From Nodosilinea nodulosa PCC 7104 (lineage in GTDB: Bacteria > Cyanobacteriota > Cyanobacteriia > Phormidesmidales > Phormidesmidaceae): a stretch of DNA of 64,000 bases. The stretch spans positions 3,006,815 to 3,070,814 of the forward strand of contig NZ_JH976537.1 of NCBI RefSeq assembly GCF_000309385.1, given 5' to 3'. A model generated the notes under the pieces. That model saw only the letters and a list, made by a program, of their open reading frames with translations, ran no database searches and had not been told where the DNA came from. The position numbers and the translations under genes are program-made. The first letter of the stretch is position 1. Each line of letters opens with the position of its first letter. Below, piece after piece: positions 63,821-64,000 of this stretch.

Positions 63821-64000
63821 TCACCGGGGTAGGGAGGTTTGGCTGAAGTCAATGTCAAATTCGTCTTCGATGGCTTCGGCCAGAAGCGTTTCGGGACGGG
63901 GGCGGTTGAGATCGCCTGGGCCAACGTATTTTTCGACTAGGGCTAGCAGCTCGCCTGGGCCAAAAGGTTTGGTTAGGTAGTCGGTGGCTCCTACCATTCT
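63821..64000 (-). CDS. C-terminal end of a PatA/PilG-type response regulator (partial)
   Basis: Reading leftward from the window edge gives 59 codons and a TGA stop: RMVGATDYLTKPFGPGELL and then a short tail ending DFSQTSLPR. The LTKPF motif is the end of a receiver domain. Position at the head of the third cluster, upstream of the CheY gene, fits a PatA/PilG/HmpA-type regulator. Its start and N-terminal domain lie beyond 64000. The 272-base gap to the CheY start is larger than in the first cluster (59 bases) or the pix cluster (194 bases). Confidence 0.8.
   Translation of the reverse strand, partial: RMVGATDYLTKPFGPGELLALVEKYVGPGDLNRPRPETLLAEAIEDEFDIDFSQTSLPR

Overview
This 64 kb window is chromosomal DNA of a cyanobacterium. 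A phycobilisome rod-core linker (CpcG type), glgB, a photorespiratory glycolate oxidase gene (glcD), PatA/PixG-type response regulators, a cyanobacteriochrome-bearing chemoreceptor and very frequent HIP1 octamers (GCGATCGC) all point there. The high G+C and the gene set fit a filamentous, gliding, Leptolyngbya/Nodosilinea-like lineage. That placement is inference, because no rRNA or other phylogenetic marker was found. No tRNA, rRNA or CRISPR array was seen.

Layout: 0-14 kb is a mosaic of housekeeping genes: rpsU with a strong leader hairpin, a hypothetical gene, a FkbM methyltransferase, an intact IS4-family element with terminal inverted repeats and a 10-bp target duplication, bioF, a VOC protein, glgB, small secreted proteins, cpcG, fumC, a PEP-CTERM protein and a NurA-domain protein. 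A ferrochelatase-like protein with a histidine-rich tail lies at 14.2-15.4 kb. From 15.6 to 34.8 kb two chemotaxis-type clusters lie head to tail on the minus strand. In transcription order each has PatA/PixG-type regulator, CheY, CheW, chemoreceptor and CheA hybrid kinase. The second (25.3-34.8 kb) is a pix phototaxis cluster: its receptor has a GAF domain with the DXCF and Cys-His motifs exactly 28 residues apart. A small helix-turn-helix gene separates the two clusters.

35.8-46.2 kb is a cellulose-type exopolysaccharide operon on the minus strand: outer-membrane barrel, TPR protein, GH8 endoglucanase, BcsB-like and BcsA with a PilZ domain. The barrel and the TPR scaffold, fused in enterobacterial BcsC, look split into two translationally coupled genes. 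46.9-55.3 kb holds a lipoprotein candidate, a pentapeptide protein, a monooxygenase/acetyltransferase pair, glcD and two tandem GH13 glucosidases. The leader of glcD carries a sequence that reads as a single-aptamer glycine riboswitch. 55.3-64 kb is a third chemotaxis-type cluster (pil/hmp type) with very long acidic linkers; its PatA-type gene runs off the right edge.

Together, three signalling arrays for type IV pilus motility and phototaxis flank a cellulose operon whose synthase has a c-di-GMP-binding domain, so the locus may control the switch between motile and sessile life. Several intergenic junctions on the minus strand carry G-rich/C-rich tandem repeats. At two of them the repeats form a composite hairpin-like element with a shared core.
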